Assembly: GCF_030553055.1 (NCBI RefSeq)
Contig: NZ_CP130713.1
Span: forward strand, 3,844,001 to 3,908,000
Reading direction: 5' to 3'
Origin: Streptomyces sp. XD-27
Lineage (GTDB): Bacteria; Actinomycetota; Actinomycetes; Streptomycetales; Streptomycetaceae
DNA: 64,000 nucleotides
This document shows positions 16,341 through 24,565 of the stretch, one piece after another. The stretch's first letter is position 1. Each line of letters begins with the position of its first letter. The position numbers were made by a program, and so were the translations under genes. The notes below the pieces were generated by a model, which saw only the letters and a list, made by a program, of their open reading frames with translations, did not search any database and was not told where the DNA came from.

Positions 16341-17539
16341 TCAAGGTTCGGGAATTGGCTCCACGTCGATGATGACAGCCCCGTCGCCGCCAGCCCCACC
16401 GTCCTCGCCGCTTCCCCCGGAACCACCGGCAGACCCGGCAGAGCCGGGGCCGGCACCACCGAAGAGCCCGCCTGGGCCGCCGGCGCCACCACTGCCGCCG
16501 GAGCCGCCGGAGCCCCCGTCGCCACCACTGGCGCCAGCGCCGAAGGCGTCGCCGTCGACGACGATGGCAGTGCCACCGCCCCCGCCGGAGCCGCCACTGC
16601 TGCCGCCGGCGCCACCGCCTCCGCCGGACCCGCCCGAACCGCCCGATTGGTTTGACCCCGCACTGCCGGTCGTACCGGAGCCGCCTCCGCCACCGGCGCT
16701 ACCGTCGTCTCCACCGATCGTGCCGGTGAGGATGCCGACACATTCAACTGATACTTGGCCACCGTCACCGCCGGCCCCGCTGGTACCGCCAGCACCACCA
16801 CCGCCGCCAGCACCACCGGCACCACCGCCGAGCAGGCCGGAAGAGCCGCCTCTGCCGCCCCCGCCACCTGCCCCGCCGCCCGCCGACCCACCGGCGCTGC
16901 CGCCTTGAGCAGAGGCCAAGTCGACCAAGGCGAGGGACACCTCGCTGTCCTCACCATCTTCACCGAGGCCGCCCTGGCCGCCTCCAGTGCCGGAACTGCC
17001 GCTGGCTCCGGGGGAGGAGACCGCGCCGCCGCCCCGCCGGGGCCGGCGCCACCGCCGGCCCCTTCGTTGCCGGCGTCCCCGCCTGCCCCTACCACGACGG
17101 TCAATATGGTGCCGGGGCGAGCGGGCACATCGGTACATTCCACGAAGCCGCCGGAGCCGCCGCCACCGCCCCCGGCTCCGACGCCACCGCCACCGCCGCC
17201 GCCCCCTCCTCCGCCGCCCACCGTTGTAGCGGCGCTGCCGCCGCCACCGCCGCCGCCACCGCCGCCACCGGCGCCGCCCGCGCCGCCGCCCCCGCCAGCC
17301 CCTGCACCCCAGAGGCGGATGGTCAGAAGCACCACGGGGGTCTCATCAGGGTCGCCAGGAACCGGGAAGCTGTGTTGGCCAGGGTCCTCGAACTCGAAGT
17401 GCTGCTGCGTGCCCTGCGCAGCCGCGCTGTCAGCGACCACCATCGGTGGAAGCAGTCCGCCGACCAGCGCCGCCACACCCGCACCGGCCCGCATTCCCAG
17501 GACAGCGCGCCTGTGCAGATGTATCGAATGCCGCACCAC
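16341..17539 (-). CDS. Glycine-rich secreted protein, frameshifted
   Basis: GTG 17539 follows GAGGAGG. The first 41 residues form a twin-Arg-like or long Sec signal (HRRAVLGMRAGAGVAALVGG ... DSAAA). A short non-repetitive stretch (HFEFEDPGQHSFPVPGDPDE, VVLLTIRLWGAGAG) precedes long poly-Gly tracts with scattered Ser/Ala, two isolated Cys segments (FVECTDVP, VSVECVGI), and an end at IIDVEPIPEP. The frame changes near 17021-17042 in a G-rich run; one added G joins the parts into about 399 aa. It resembles glycine-rich surface proteins; the function is unknown. Confidence 0.7.
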
Positions 17540-17798
17540 GATGTGCCTCCTCGACTAGTACGCGTTTCAGACGAAAGTGAACGTGAGGGGCGTCTGCAGC
17601 TCTCTTAAACCGCGAACAACAGGGATTGTGTGCGAGGCGCAACGTGACGCCAATGCCACGAGGGAGGCGGGAAGGAGTGCAGTAGAAAGTGCGGTTCAGA
17701 CAATGCCACACGAACGGTGCCACCGAGGTAGCTGGGGCGATGGGGCGCACGGCGATCCCTCTGGCGGGGCGGCGGGTCACGGCGGCATTGGCCCGCCT

Positions 17799-17816
17799 CG
17801 CACCACTGCCGCACCA
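17799..17816 (+). promoter_or_regulatory. Degenerate paired arm-type sites (CGCACCA x2) of island 3
   Basis: CGCACCA at 17799 and 17810, spacing 11, 130 bp before att 4, the same geometry as in islands 1 and 2. Followed by GCGGTCAGCCACGGGCAA. Confidence 0.45.
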
Positions 17817-17928
17817 GTAGAGGCGGTCAGCCACGGGCAACCAGGAGTGCAGACGACAGCCTCGGCGGGCCGCAGCTTGCTGCACAACGGGCCGCTGACC
17901 TGCGGCGACGCATCGAAAGCCCCTGTGA

Positions 17929-17972
17929 TTCCCAAGCTCAGAGCGCGAGTTCGATTCTCGTCACCCGCTCCA
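17929..17972 (+). repeat. att site 4, right border of the array
   Basis: 44-bp match to tRNA-Gly 2500-2543. This is probably the original 3' end of the tRNA gene, displaced 15.4 kb by successive insertions. Confidence 0.9.
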
Positions 17973-17978
17973 TGGTGA

Positions 17979-18003
17979 AGGCCCAGGTCAGCGACCTGGG
18001 CCT
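17979..18003 (+). terminator. Terminator hairpin after att 4
   Basis: AGGCCCAGGTC-AGC-GACCTGGGCCT followed by TGTTGATT. Confidence 0.8.
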
Positions 18004-18094
18004 TGTTGATTGTCTAGACCTCTTCTGGGCTCCCGCACCACTTGCGCACGGGGCCACCCGCGCATCAGTCCGTACCGTTGCCGGTGACACATGG

Positions 18095-18167
18095 CAGGGG
18101 TGACAGGAGTCGAACCTGCGACATCCGGTTTTGGAGACCGGCGCTCTGGCCTCTGAGCTACACCCCT
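18095..18167 (-). tRNA. tRNA-Trp (CCA)
   Basis: On the reverse strand: acceptor AGGGGTG/CACCCCT, discriminator G, anticodon loop CTCCAAA with anticodon CCA, T arm with GTTCGACTC. It lies about 120 bp beyond att 4, at the resumption of the backbone. Confidence 0.93.
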
Positions 18168-18467
18168 TCGACGCCGCTCAGCCTGGCATGGCTGGGCACG
18201 TGGTTCCACGCATTTTCTTGCTGGGCACGTCTCCTGCCGCCGCCGACAACAGGCCACGTGGCTGCAGATCACAAGGCGCAGGCAAGGAGCATCACCCGGC
18301 GGCGGCCCGGGAGCAACCCGGCCCGGGAGCACGCGTCGTCGCCGCTCCCGGGCCGTTGCTGCATGCAGGGCCGTTTCTGTGGGCGCGGCCGGGGTTCGGT
18401 TATCCGAACCCCCGATTCGGGTGGGAGCACGATCGATCGGCGGGCCCGCGCTGCCGAGGATGACGTC

Positions 18468-19208
18468 ATGACCTTGTTGATGACGGAACCCGCCGCTCGG
18501 GCGGAGGAACTGCACCGCGAGTACGGTCGGGGCGCCGCCGCCGTACACGCGCTGCGAGGGGTGAATCTGGCGTTCGGGCCAGGGACGTTCACCGCGGTGA
18601 TGGGCCCCTCGGGCTCGGGAAAGACCACGCTGCTGCACTGCCTCGCAGGGATGGACCGGCCCACGCGCGGTGCGGTCTGGTGGGGCGGTACGGAGGTGTC
18701 GCGACTGCCCGAGCGGCGGCTCGCGCAACTGCGCCGGAGCCAGGTCGGGTTCGTGTTCCAGGCGTTCAACCTGATGCCGGCGATGACGGTCGCCGAGAAC
18801 GTCGAACTGCCCGGCCGCCTCGCCGGTGAGCGAGTGGGCCGGGCCGAGGTGCTGGACGCGCTCGCCCGGGTCGGCCTGACCGGCCGCGAGCGGCACCGGC
18901 CCGGGCAGCTGTCCGGCGGCCAGCAGCAGCGGGTGGCGATCGCCCGAGCCCTGGTGTCCCGTCCCGCGGTGCTGTTCGCGGACGAGCCCACCGGCGCCCT
19001 GGACCGCACCACCGGCCACGAGATCCTGGCGCTGCTGCGCGCCGGCGTGGACCGGGAGGGGCAGACCTGCGTGATGGTCACCCACGACCCGGTGGCCGCG
19101 GCGTATGCGGACCGGGTGGTCCTGCTGGCCGACGGCCGGGTGGTCGACGACCTCGACCGGCCCGGGCCGCAGAGCATCACCGACCGGCTCAGCCGGCTGG
19201 GCGGGTGA
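18468..19208 (+). CDS. ABC transporter ATP-binding protein (MacB/LolD type)
   Basis: 246 aa. Walker A GPSGSGKT at residues 46-53, Q loop VFQAFNLMP, signature LSGGQQQRVAIARAL, Walker B VLFADEPTGALD and switch histidine MVTHD. The MacB-type insertion ERRLAQLRRSQVGFVFQ supports pairing with the FtsX-like permease that follows 7 bases later. ATG 18468 has a GAGGA leader. It is first in an operon with the permease and a histidine kinase, an arrangement common for exporters of peptides or for envelope-stress modules. Confidence 0.95.
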   Translation: MTLLMTEPAARAEELHREYGRGAAAVHALRGVNLAFGPGTFTAVMGPSGSGKTTLLHCLAGMDRPTRGAVWWGGTEVSRLPERRLAQLRRSQVGFVFQAFNLMPAMTVAENVELPGRLAGERVGRAEVLDALARVGLTGRERHRPGQLSGGQQQRVAIARALVSRPAVLFADEPTGALDRTTGHEILALLRAGVDREGQTCVMVTHDPVAAAYADRVVLLADGRVVDDLDRPGPQSITDRLSRLGG

Positions 19209-19215
19209 GCCGGCC

Positions 19216-20598
19216 GTGACGCGTCTCGCGCTCGGACAGATGCGGCAGCGTCCCGCCACCTTCCTCGGCCTGGCGGCCGCGCTCTTCCTGGCCGTTGCCA
19301 CAATGACGCTGTTCGGCTCGCTGCTGGCCGCGCAACTCGATGCCCCCGCCCGTGCGCGCACCGCTCCGACGGGGCCCGGGCTGACGGTGATCGCGGCCGC
19401 GTTCGGCGAAATCGCCGTGCTGGTGGCCTTCTTCGTGGTGGTCAACGCACTGGGCTTCGCCGTCCGGCAGCAGCACCGGGAGCTGGCGCTGCTGCGGACC
19501 ATCGCCGCCACGCCCCGGCAGGTCCGGCGGCTGGTGCGCCACCAGGTCGTGGCCGTCGTCGTGCTGGTGGCCGTTCCGGGGTCGGTGGCCGGCGCGGTGG
19601 CCGCCCGGCGCTTCCTCACCGAGCTGACGCGCCGCGGCATGGCCTCGCCCGCGGTGCGCGTGCCTGCGACGCCCGTACCGATGCTGGTGGCCACGGCGGC
19701 GGCCCTGGTCGTGGGTACGGCGGCGGCAGCGGTTGCCGCGCGCCGCATCGCGCGGATCGCGCCGGCCGCCGCCATGGCGGCGAGCTCGACCGAGCACGGC
19801 CGCGGCGGCCTCATGCGGGTGCTCGTCGGCGCGGCCGCACTTGTGGGCGGCGGCCTGCTCTGCCGCCTCGCCGCCACCCGGCCTCCGGACGAGGGGGACA
19901 AGGCGGGCCAAGCGGCCCTGCTGGCCTCACTGGTCCTACTGATCGCCGTCGCCCTGCTCGGCCCCCTCGCGGCCCGCGGCATGGTCGCCGTCCTGGGCGC
20001 ACCCGTACGCGCCGTGGCCGGATGCTCGGGCTGGCTCGCCGACGCCAACCTGCGCGGGTACGCGCACCGGCTTTCGGCCGCCGTGGTGCCAGTGGCGCTG
20101 CTGGTCGGGCTGTCGGGCACCATGTCGATCATGACGAGCACCGCCGAGAACGCGCTCGGCCGGGCGGCCGACCCCGGACTGACCACCGTGACATCGGACA
20201 CCGACACCTGGTTGCGGCAGGTCGAACTGGCCTTGCTGGTCTGCTTCGCCGCCGTCTCGACGGTCAACACCCTGGTCGCCCTGACCGCCGACCGACGCCG
20301 TGAATTCGCGCTGCTCACCCTGGTGGGCGCGACACGCCGCCGGCTGTTGAGCATGCTGGGTATCGAGGCCGTGCTGACCACCGCGGTGGGCGTGGTGCTC
20401 GGTGGGCTCGTGGCCGCGGCTGCCTCCTCGTCGTTCAGCGTGGCGCTGACCGGCTCGGCGGTACCGTCCGTCCCGGCGGCCACCTGCGGCTGGATCGTCG
20501 TCGGCGCGGCCGCGCTCACCGTGCCGGGCATCCTCGGCACCGGCGCCCGGGCGGCCTCCGGGCCCGCGACGGAAAGGGTGGGCGGGCAGCGTGGCTGA
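19216..20598 (+). CDS. FtsX-like ABC transporter permease
   Basis: 460 aa from GTG 19216. One N-terminal helix (FLGLAAALFLAVATMTLFGS), then two FtsX-type blocks of three helices each. Characteristic pieces are QHRELALLRTIAATPRQVRR and the repeat-like ADRRREFALLTLVGATRRRLL, the conserved ELALLR-x-x-GAT-x-x-Q/R motif of this family. It overlaps the kinase gene by 8 bases, indicating translational coupling. With the ATPase it would form a mechanotransducing or exporting ABC complex in the membrane. Confidence 0.92.
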   Translation: MTRLALGQMRQRPATFLGLAAALFLAVATMTLFGSLLAAQLDAPARARTAPTGPGLTVIAAAFGEIAVLVAFFVVVNALGFAVRQQHRELALLRTIAATPRQVRRLVRHQVVAVVVLVAVPGSVAGAVAARRFLTELTRRGMASPAVRVPATPVPMLVATAAALVVGTAAAAVAARRIARIAPAAAMAASSTEHGRGGLMRVLVGAAALVGGGLLCRLAATRPPDEGDKAGQAALLASLVLLIAVALLGPLAARGMVAVLGAPVRAVAGCSGWLADANLRGYAHRLSAAVVPVALLVGLSGTMSIMTSTAENALGRAADPGLTTVTSDTDTWLRQVELALLVCFAAVSTVNTLVALTADRRREFALLTLVGATRRRLLSMLGIEAVLTTAVGVVLGGLVAAAASSSFSVALTGSAVPSVPAATCGWIVVGAAALTVPGILGTGARAASGPATERVGGQRG

Positions 20599-21850
20599 GC
20601 GCGACAGCACGGCCGACCGCGTCGGCGAGCGCGGCGGCCTGCGGCGTTTCGCCGTCCGCGGGGGCGACCTCGCCTTCGACATCGTCGGTCTCCCCCTGAC
20701 CGTGCTTGGCGGCGGGTACGCGCTGGCGGTGCTGTACGCCGGTGGGCTGCTCTCCCTCACCGTGCTGGGGCTGCCGTTCGTGGTCGCGGCCCTGCGGGGC
20801 GCACGGCGGCTGGGCGACCTCCACCGGTGGCTCGTCCACCGACTGCTCGCGGAGCACATCACGGCGCCCGAGCCGCTTCCTCCTGTGGACGGCGTGATCG
20901 CCCGAGGACGCGCCGTGCTGACCGATCCGGTGGCCTGGCGGACCCTGCTCTACCTGCTGCTGCGGCTGCCGCTCGGCGTACTCGGCTTCGCCACGGCGGT
21001 CGCCCTGCCGCTCGCCTGCGGCTGGCTGATCGGCTACCCGCTCTGGGCCCGACTACTCGAACCGGGCGAACACCCCCTCGGATGGCCCGACCCGGCAGCC
21101 GTCCTCCTCGGCCTCGCCCTGCTCGCCACCGTACCCAGCGCGATCCGCGCGCTGAGCTCGCTGAACCGGGGCCTGGCCCGGCTCCTACTGGGCCCCGCCC
21201 GCACCCAGCGACGACTGCGCCAACTCGAATCCGCCCGCAGCACTCTGCTCGCCGAGAACACCGACCACCTCCGCCGGCTCGAGCGCGACCTGCACGACGG
21301 CACCCAGGCCCAGCTCGTCGCCATCGCCATCACGCTGTCCCTGGCCGACGACGCCCTCGCGGACGACGACCGCCCGGACCTCGCGCGGTTGCGCACCCTC
21401 GTCGGCCGGGCCCGTGGCCAGACCGACGACACCATCGCCGAACTGCGCCGACTCACCCAGGGCATCCACCCTGTCGCCCTCGACTCCGGCCTCGGCGAAG
21501 CCCTACCGCCCCTCACCGCCGCCTCCCCCGTCCCCGTCGCCATCAGCCTGGACCTCCAGGAACGTCCCGAACCGGCGATCGAACGGGCCGTCTACTTCTG
21601 CGTCGCCGAACTGCTCACCAACATCGCCAAGCACAGCGCCGCCAGCGCGGCCGCGCTCGAGGTCACCTCGGCAGCGGGCCGGGTACGGCTCACCGTGCAC
21701 GACGACGGACGCGGCGGCGCCGTCCTCGGCGCCGGCAGCGGACTGTCCGGCCTGAGCGAACGGCTGGCAGCCGTCGACGGCACCCTGCGGATCACCAGCC
21801 CGACCGGCGGACCCACCACCATCACCGCCGAACTCCCCACGCGGCTCTGA
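20591..21850 (+). CDS. Sensor histidine kinase (HisKA_3/NarX type)
   Basis: 419 aa, GTG 20591. N-terminal sensor region with about four membrane helices in two pairs (a putative sensor domain of the kind found in Streptomyces kinases, around 28-70 and 115-185). Phosphoacceptor H235 is in LERDLHDGTQAQLVAIA, and the ATPase domain has N box CVAELLTNIAKHS and G boxes DDGRGG and GSGLSGLSERL. It should phosphorylate the LuxR-type regulator encoded convergently only 7 bases downstream. It is translationally coupled to the ABC permease, so the pair may sense or control that transporter. Confidence 0.93.
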   Translation: MAERDSTADRVGERGGLRRFAVRGGDLAFDIVGLPLTVLGGGYALAVLYAGGLLSLTVLGLPFVVAALRGARRLGDLHRWLVHRLLAEHITAPEPLPPVDGVIARGRAVLTDPVAWRTLLYLLLRLPLGVLGFATAVALPLACGWLIGYPLWARLLEPGEHPLGWPDPAAVLLGLALLATVPSAIRALSSLNRGLARLLLGPARTQRRLRQLESARSTLLAENTDHLRRLERDLHDGTQAQLVAIAITLSLADDALADDDRPDLARLRTLVGRARGQTDDTIAELRRLTQGIHPVALDSGLGEALPPLTAASPVPVAISLDLQERPEPAIERAVYFCVAELLTNIAKHSAASAAALEVTSAAGRVRLTVHDDGRGGAVLGAGSGLSGLSERLAAVDGTLRITSPTGGPTTITAELPTRL

Positions 21851-21857
21851 GCGCGGC

Positions 21858-22529
21858 TCAGCCGCCTGCGCCCGCCTCGGACAGGTAGGCGAGCACCGCC
21901 TTGACGCGGCGGTTGTCGGCGTCCGACGCCGGCAGGTCGAACTTGCTGAAGACCGCCGCCACGTACTTCTCCACGGCGCGCTCGGACACCACCAACCGCG
22001 CCGCGATCGACCGGTTGGAGTGCCCCTGCGCCATCAGCTCCACCACCTCGCGCTCCCGCGGCGTCAGCGCGTCGATCCGGCTCCGCTGCCCGCGCCGCAT
22101 CAGCCGCGTCACCACCTCGGGATCGAGCGCCGTACCGCCCTCGGCGACCCGGTGCAGCGCCTCCACGAACTCCGACGTCCGGGCGACGCGCTCCTTCAAC
22201 AGATACCCGACCCCCGCCGCACCGGCCGCCATCAACCGCTCCACCCAAGCCGTCTCGACATGCTGCGAGAACACCAGGACGCCCACCTCCGGCCGGCGCC
22301 GCCGGATCTCGACCGAGGCCCGGATGCCCTCGTCCGTGTGCGTGGGCGGCATCCGAACGTCCACCACCGCCACATCCGGCCCCTGCTCCTCGACCGCTGC
22401 CAAGAGCTCCCCGGCCGTCCCCGCAGTAGCCACCACCTCACACCCCCGGGCACCCAGCAGCTCCACCATCCCCTCCCGAAGAATGACGGAGTCCTCGGCC
22501 AGTACCACACGCAGCTGACGGTCGATCAT
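21858..22529 (-). CDS. NarL/FixJ-type response regulator
   Basis: 223 aa. Receiver domain with phosphoacceptor D57 (VAVVDVRMPP) and acidic pocket ED near residue 12; LuxR-type helix-turn-helix at the C-terminus (LTPREREVVELMAQGHSNRSIAARLVVSERAVEKYVAAVFSK in pieces). Start ATG 22529 (MIDRQLRVVLAEDS). Unusually it is convergent with its probable kinase gene, ends 7 bases apart, so its expression is controlled from its own promoter on the right. Confidence 0.93.
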   Translation of the reverse strand: MIDRQLRVVLAEDSVILREGMVELLGARGCEVVATAGTAGELLAAVEEQGPDVAVVDVRMPPTHTDEGIRASVEIRRRRPEVGVLVFSQHVETAWVERLMAAGAAGVGYLLKERVARTSEFVEALHRVAEGGTALDPEVVTRLMRRGQRSRIDALTPREREVVELMAQGHSNRSIAARLVVSERAVEKYVAAVFSKFDLPASDADNRRVKAVLAYLSEAGAGG

Positions 22530-22598
22530 GCCGTTAATTATCGGCGGAGCCCAAGGACGACGGTGACCGTCTGCCGACTCCGCTCGACCCGCTACCGG

Positions 22599-22628
22599 AC
22601 CAGTAGAGGCGGTCAGCCACGGGCAACC
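22599..22628 (+). repeat. Orphan copy of the island-3 attP-arm sequence
   Basis: 30 bases starting ACCAGTAGAGGCGGTCAGCC are identical to 17813-17842, and resemblance continues about 35 bases further (GCAGACGACGGCC versus GCAGACGACAGCC). No tRNA-Gly fragment lies near, so it is a remnant or a displaced arm of a fifth element. Confidence 0.6.
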
Positions 22629-22747
22629 GGGGACGCAGACGACGGCCCCGGCTGGCCGCGCTGCCTCCCTGTGCCGGATGAGTGGATCAGCACGTACTGC
22701 GGCGGCGCTTGGCGCTTGAGGCCCCGGGTGCCCCGAAGCGGCCCGTA

Positions 22748-22918
22748 TCACCGGATGGGGCGCCGCCCCGTCCGTCGGGACCAGCGCACGGCGATGAAGA
22801 CCACGTCGACCACCAGCAGCACGATGCCGATGATCAGCAGGTAGCCCAGACCTTCTGCCACCGCGCCGATGATCCCCAGCACGACGGCCACCAGTGCGAG
22901 GAACAGGAAGAGAGCCAT
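22748..22918 (-). CDS. 56-aa hydrophobic membrane protein
   Basis: MALFLFLALVAVVLGIIGAV... with two closely spaced helices and a basic tail RWSRRTGRRPIR. ATG 22918 follows AAGGAGG. It resembles the small hydrophobic peptides found beside PRC-barrel and stress genes in Streptomyces (DUF5670/YqaE-like size). It is 38 bases downstream of the PRC-barrel gene on the same strand, probably one transcript. Confidence 0.8.
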   Translation of the reverse strand: MALFLFLALVAVVLGIIGAVAEGLGYLLIIGIVLLVVDVVFIAVRWSRRTGRRPIR

Positions 22919-22956
22919 GATGCGAACGCCTCCTTGGGACTGGGCGCGGGCGGCGG

Positions 22957-23313
22957 TCAGCGACGTGCGAGTTGCCGTTCGCCGCCCGCTCCCGGCTGGT
23001 AGGTCATGTCGTAGTGCCGGAAGACCGCTTCCTCTGCCTCGGCGGGCAGGATGTCGTCCATGCCGACCGAGGGCGCCTTCTTCACCAGCGCCCTGGCGTA
23101 GGAGACCTTGAGGTAGTCCGGCCCGAGGATCGCGTCGTCCAGGGGGACGAAGGCCAGGCGGTGACGGGTGGGGAGTCCGGTCCGGACCGTGGCCACGGCC
23201 GGTTCGTCGGTGGTGGTGTCCACATAGATCGCTTCGAGCACCCCGATCTTGTGGCCCCTCGGGTCGACGACGTTGTGGTTGCGCCACTCACGGATATCGG
23301 CTGCCTGGATCAT
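22957..23313 (-). CDS. PRC-barrel domain protein
   Basis: 118 aa from ATG 23313, with CAGGAGGG leader. The PRC-barrel segment is VVDPRGHKIGVLEAIYVDTT followed by TRHRLAFVPLDDAILGPDYL, and then a C-terminal extension with DDILPAEAEEAVFRHYDM. PRC barrels act in RNA processing or as small adaptor modules, and in Streptomyces they often sit with stress-response genes. No membrane segment. Expressed with the hydrophobic 56-aa protein. Confidence 0.87.
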   Translation of the reverse strand: MIQAADIREWRNHNVVDPRGHKIGVLEAIYVDTTTDEPAVATVRTGLPTRHRLAFVPLDDAILGPDYLKVSYARALVKKAPSVGMDDILPAEAEEAVFRHYDMTYQPGAGGERQLARR

Positions 23314-23469
23314 GGCGTGCCCTCCTGAGCCGTTCACCCAGCCGGTGCGAGCCGTCAACACGGGTAGTCACAGCCCGCCGAGACCGGCAGTGCTTGCCCC
23401 TTCCAGGTTATCCGGGAATCTGCGCGTCGCGCGTTCGCGCGGTGGCAGCGACCGTGGTAGTCGACGGGC

Positions 23470-24303
23470 ATGCCGATGAAGCCTTCCAGCGCAGCAGGCC
23501 GTCCATCTCTGATCGGACGACTACGCGACGCGATCAGCCATTCACCAGTGGGCCGCGGATGGCGGCGGAGCATCGATCTCGAACTGTGGCAGCGGTCCCT
23601 GGGCTTCGCGGCGCTGGGGCTCCTCACGCTGGTGCCGCTCCTGATCATTGTGTCCTCGGGCGATCCGGAGCATGGGCGGGGGTTCGCGCAGTGGCTGGGG
23701 GAAGGACTCGGAGTCTCGACGGCTGCCAGGGAAGAGGTCGAGCGGCTGTTCATCCGCCCCAGCCAGGCACTGCGGACCACGACCGTGTTCGGCATTGCCG
23801 CCCTCGCCGTCTTCGGTCTGTCCTTCAGTGCGGCGGTGCAGACCGGCTACGAGAAGGTCTGGGATCTGCCGCCGGCTCGCTGGTGGGCCAGGTGGCGGCA
23901 TGTGGTGTGGCTCGGCGTCCTCACCGGCTACCTCTTCGTCTCCGCGACCACCACACTGCGGCGGGAGTCCCCGGCGGGCGCTTTCGCCGCCGCGCTGAGC
24001 GCCGTCGTGTTCTTCTGGTGGTCGCAGCGCCTGCTGCTCGGCGGGCGGGTCGCCTGGCGCGCTCTGTTGCCCGGCGCGGTGGCCACCGTGATCGGACTGC
24101 TCGGTCTCAGGGTCTTCTCCCAGGTCGTCTTCTCGCCGTTGATCGCATCCAACGCGGTCTCCTACGGGCCCTTCGGTACCGTGCTGGTCCTCCAGTCCTG
24201 GCTGGTCGGCGTCGGGGTCGTCGTCTTCGGCGGTGCGGTGGTCGGCCGTCTGGTCCACGAGGAGATCCCACGCATGGCACGGGCACTGAAAAGGCGAGGA
24301 TGA
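23470..24303 (+). CDS. YihY/BrkB-like inner-membrane protein
   Basis: 277 aa with about six membrane helices (LGFAALGLLTLVPLLIIVSS near 45; VFGIAALAVFGLSFSAAVQT near 110; four more to 265). The layout and the WDLPPARWWARWRHVVWLGVLTGYLF segment fit the YihY family, once called ribonuclease BN and now regarded as a membrane protein of unclear role. Start ATG 23470 has a weak ribosome site. It stands alone on the plus strand between the PRC-barrel genes and nhaA. Confidence 0.75.
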   Translation: MPMKPSSAAGRPSLIGRLRDAISHSPVGRGWRRSIDLELWQRSLGFAALGLLTLVPLLIIVSSGDPEHGRGFAQWLGEGLGVSTAAREEVERLFIRPSQALRTTTVFGIAALAVFGLSFSAAVQTGYEKVWDLPPARWWARWRHVVWLGVLTGYLFVSATTTLRRESPAGAFAAALSAVVFFWWSQRLLLGGRVAWRALLPGAVATVIGLLGLRVFSQVVFSPLIASNAVSYGPFGTVLVLQSWLVGVGVVVFGGAVVGRLVHEEIPRMARALKRRG

Positions 24304-24565
24304 GATGCGGCCCCGGGATAGTGACGCCATGTGCCCATCGTGTCCCGCGCGTCGACCTGTTCGACCGGGCCCGCGTCGTTGCCTGGCGGCGGTTCTCGTC
24401 GCGGTTGGCTGACGCGCCGGGCGGCTTGGTCAGCAGGGGCACGGGCGTGGAAGGCTGCGGCGGATAGCGTGGGAGGAACGCGTCGAGAGACGCGGGGTGC
24501 GGGAAGTCCGGTCGGTGTCGAAGGGGCCCTTGTGCCCGCCCGGCAATGCCCCGGAGGTGCCTCCC

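Noticed and set aside
16156..16908. Proline-rich 250-aa plus-strand open frame
   Set aside because: Antisense to the glycine-rich protein; poly-Pro is the mirror of poly-Gly codons and no start signal is present.
18042..18467. N-terminal extension of the ABC ATPase to 388 aa
   Set aside because: It would run through tRNA-Trp; ATG 18468 with a GAGGA leader gives the normal family length.
17988..20540. 850-aa minus-strand open frame
   Set aside because: Antisense to tRNA-Trp, the ABC ATPase and the permease, all of which have clear motifs; long antisense frames are common in GC-rich DNA.
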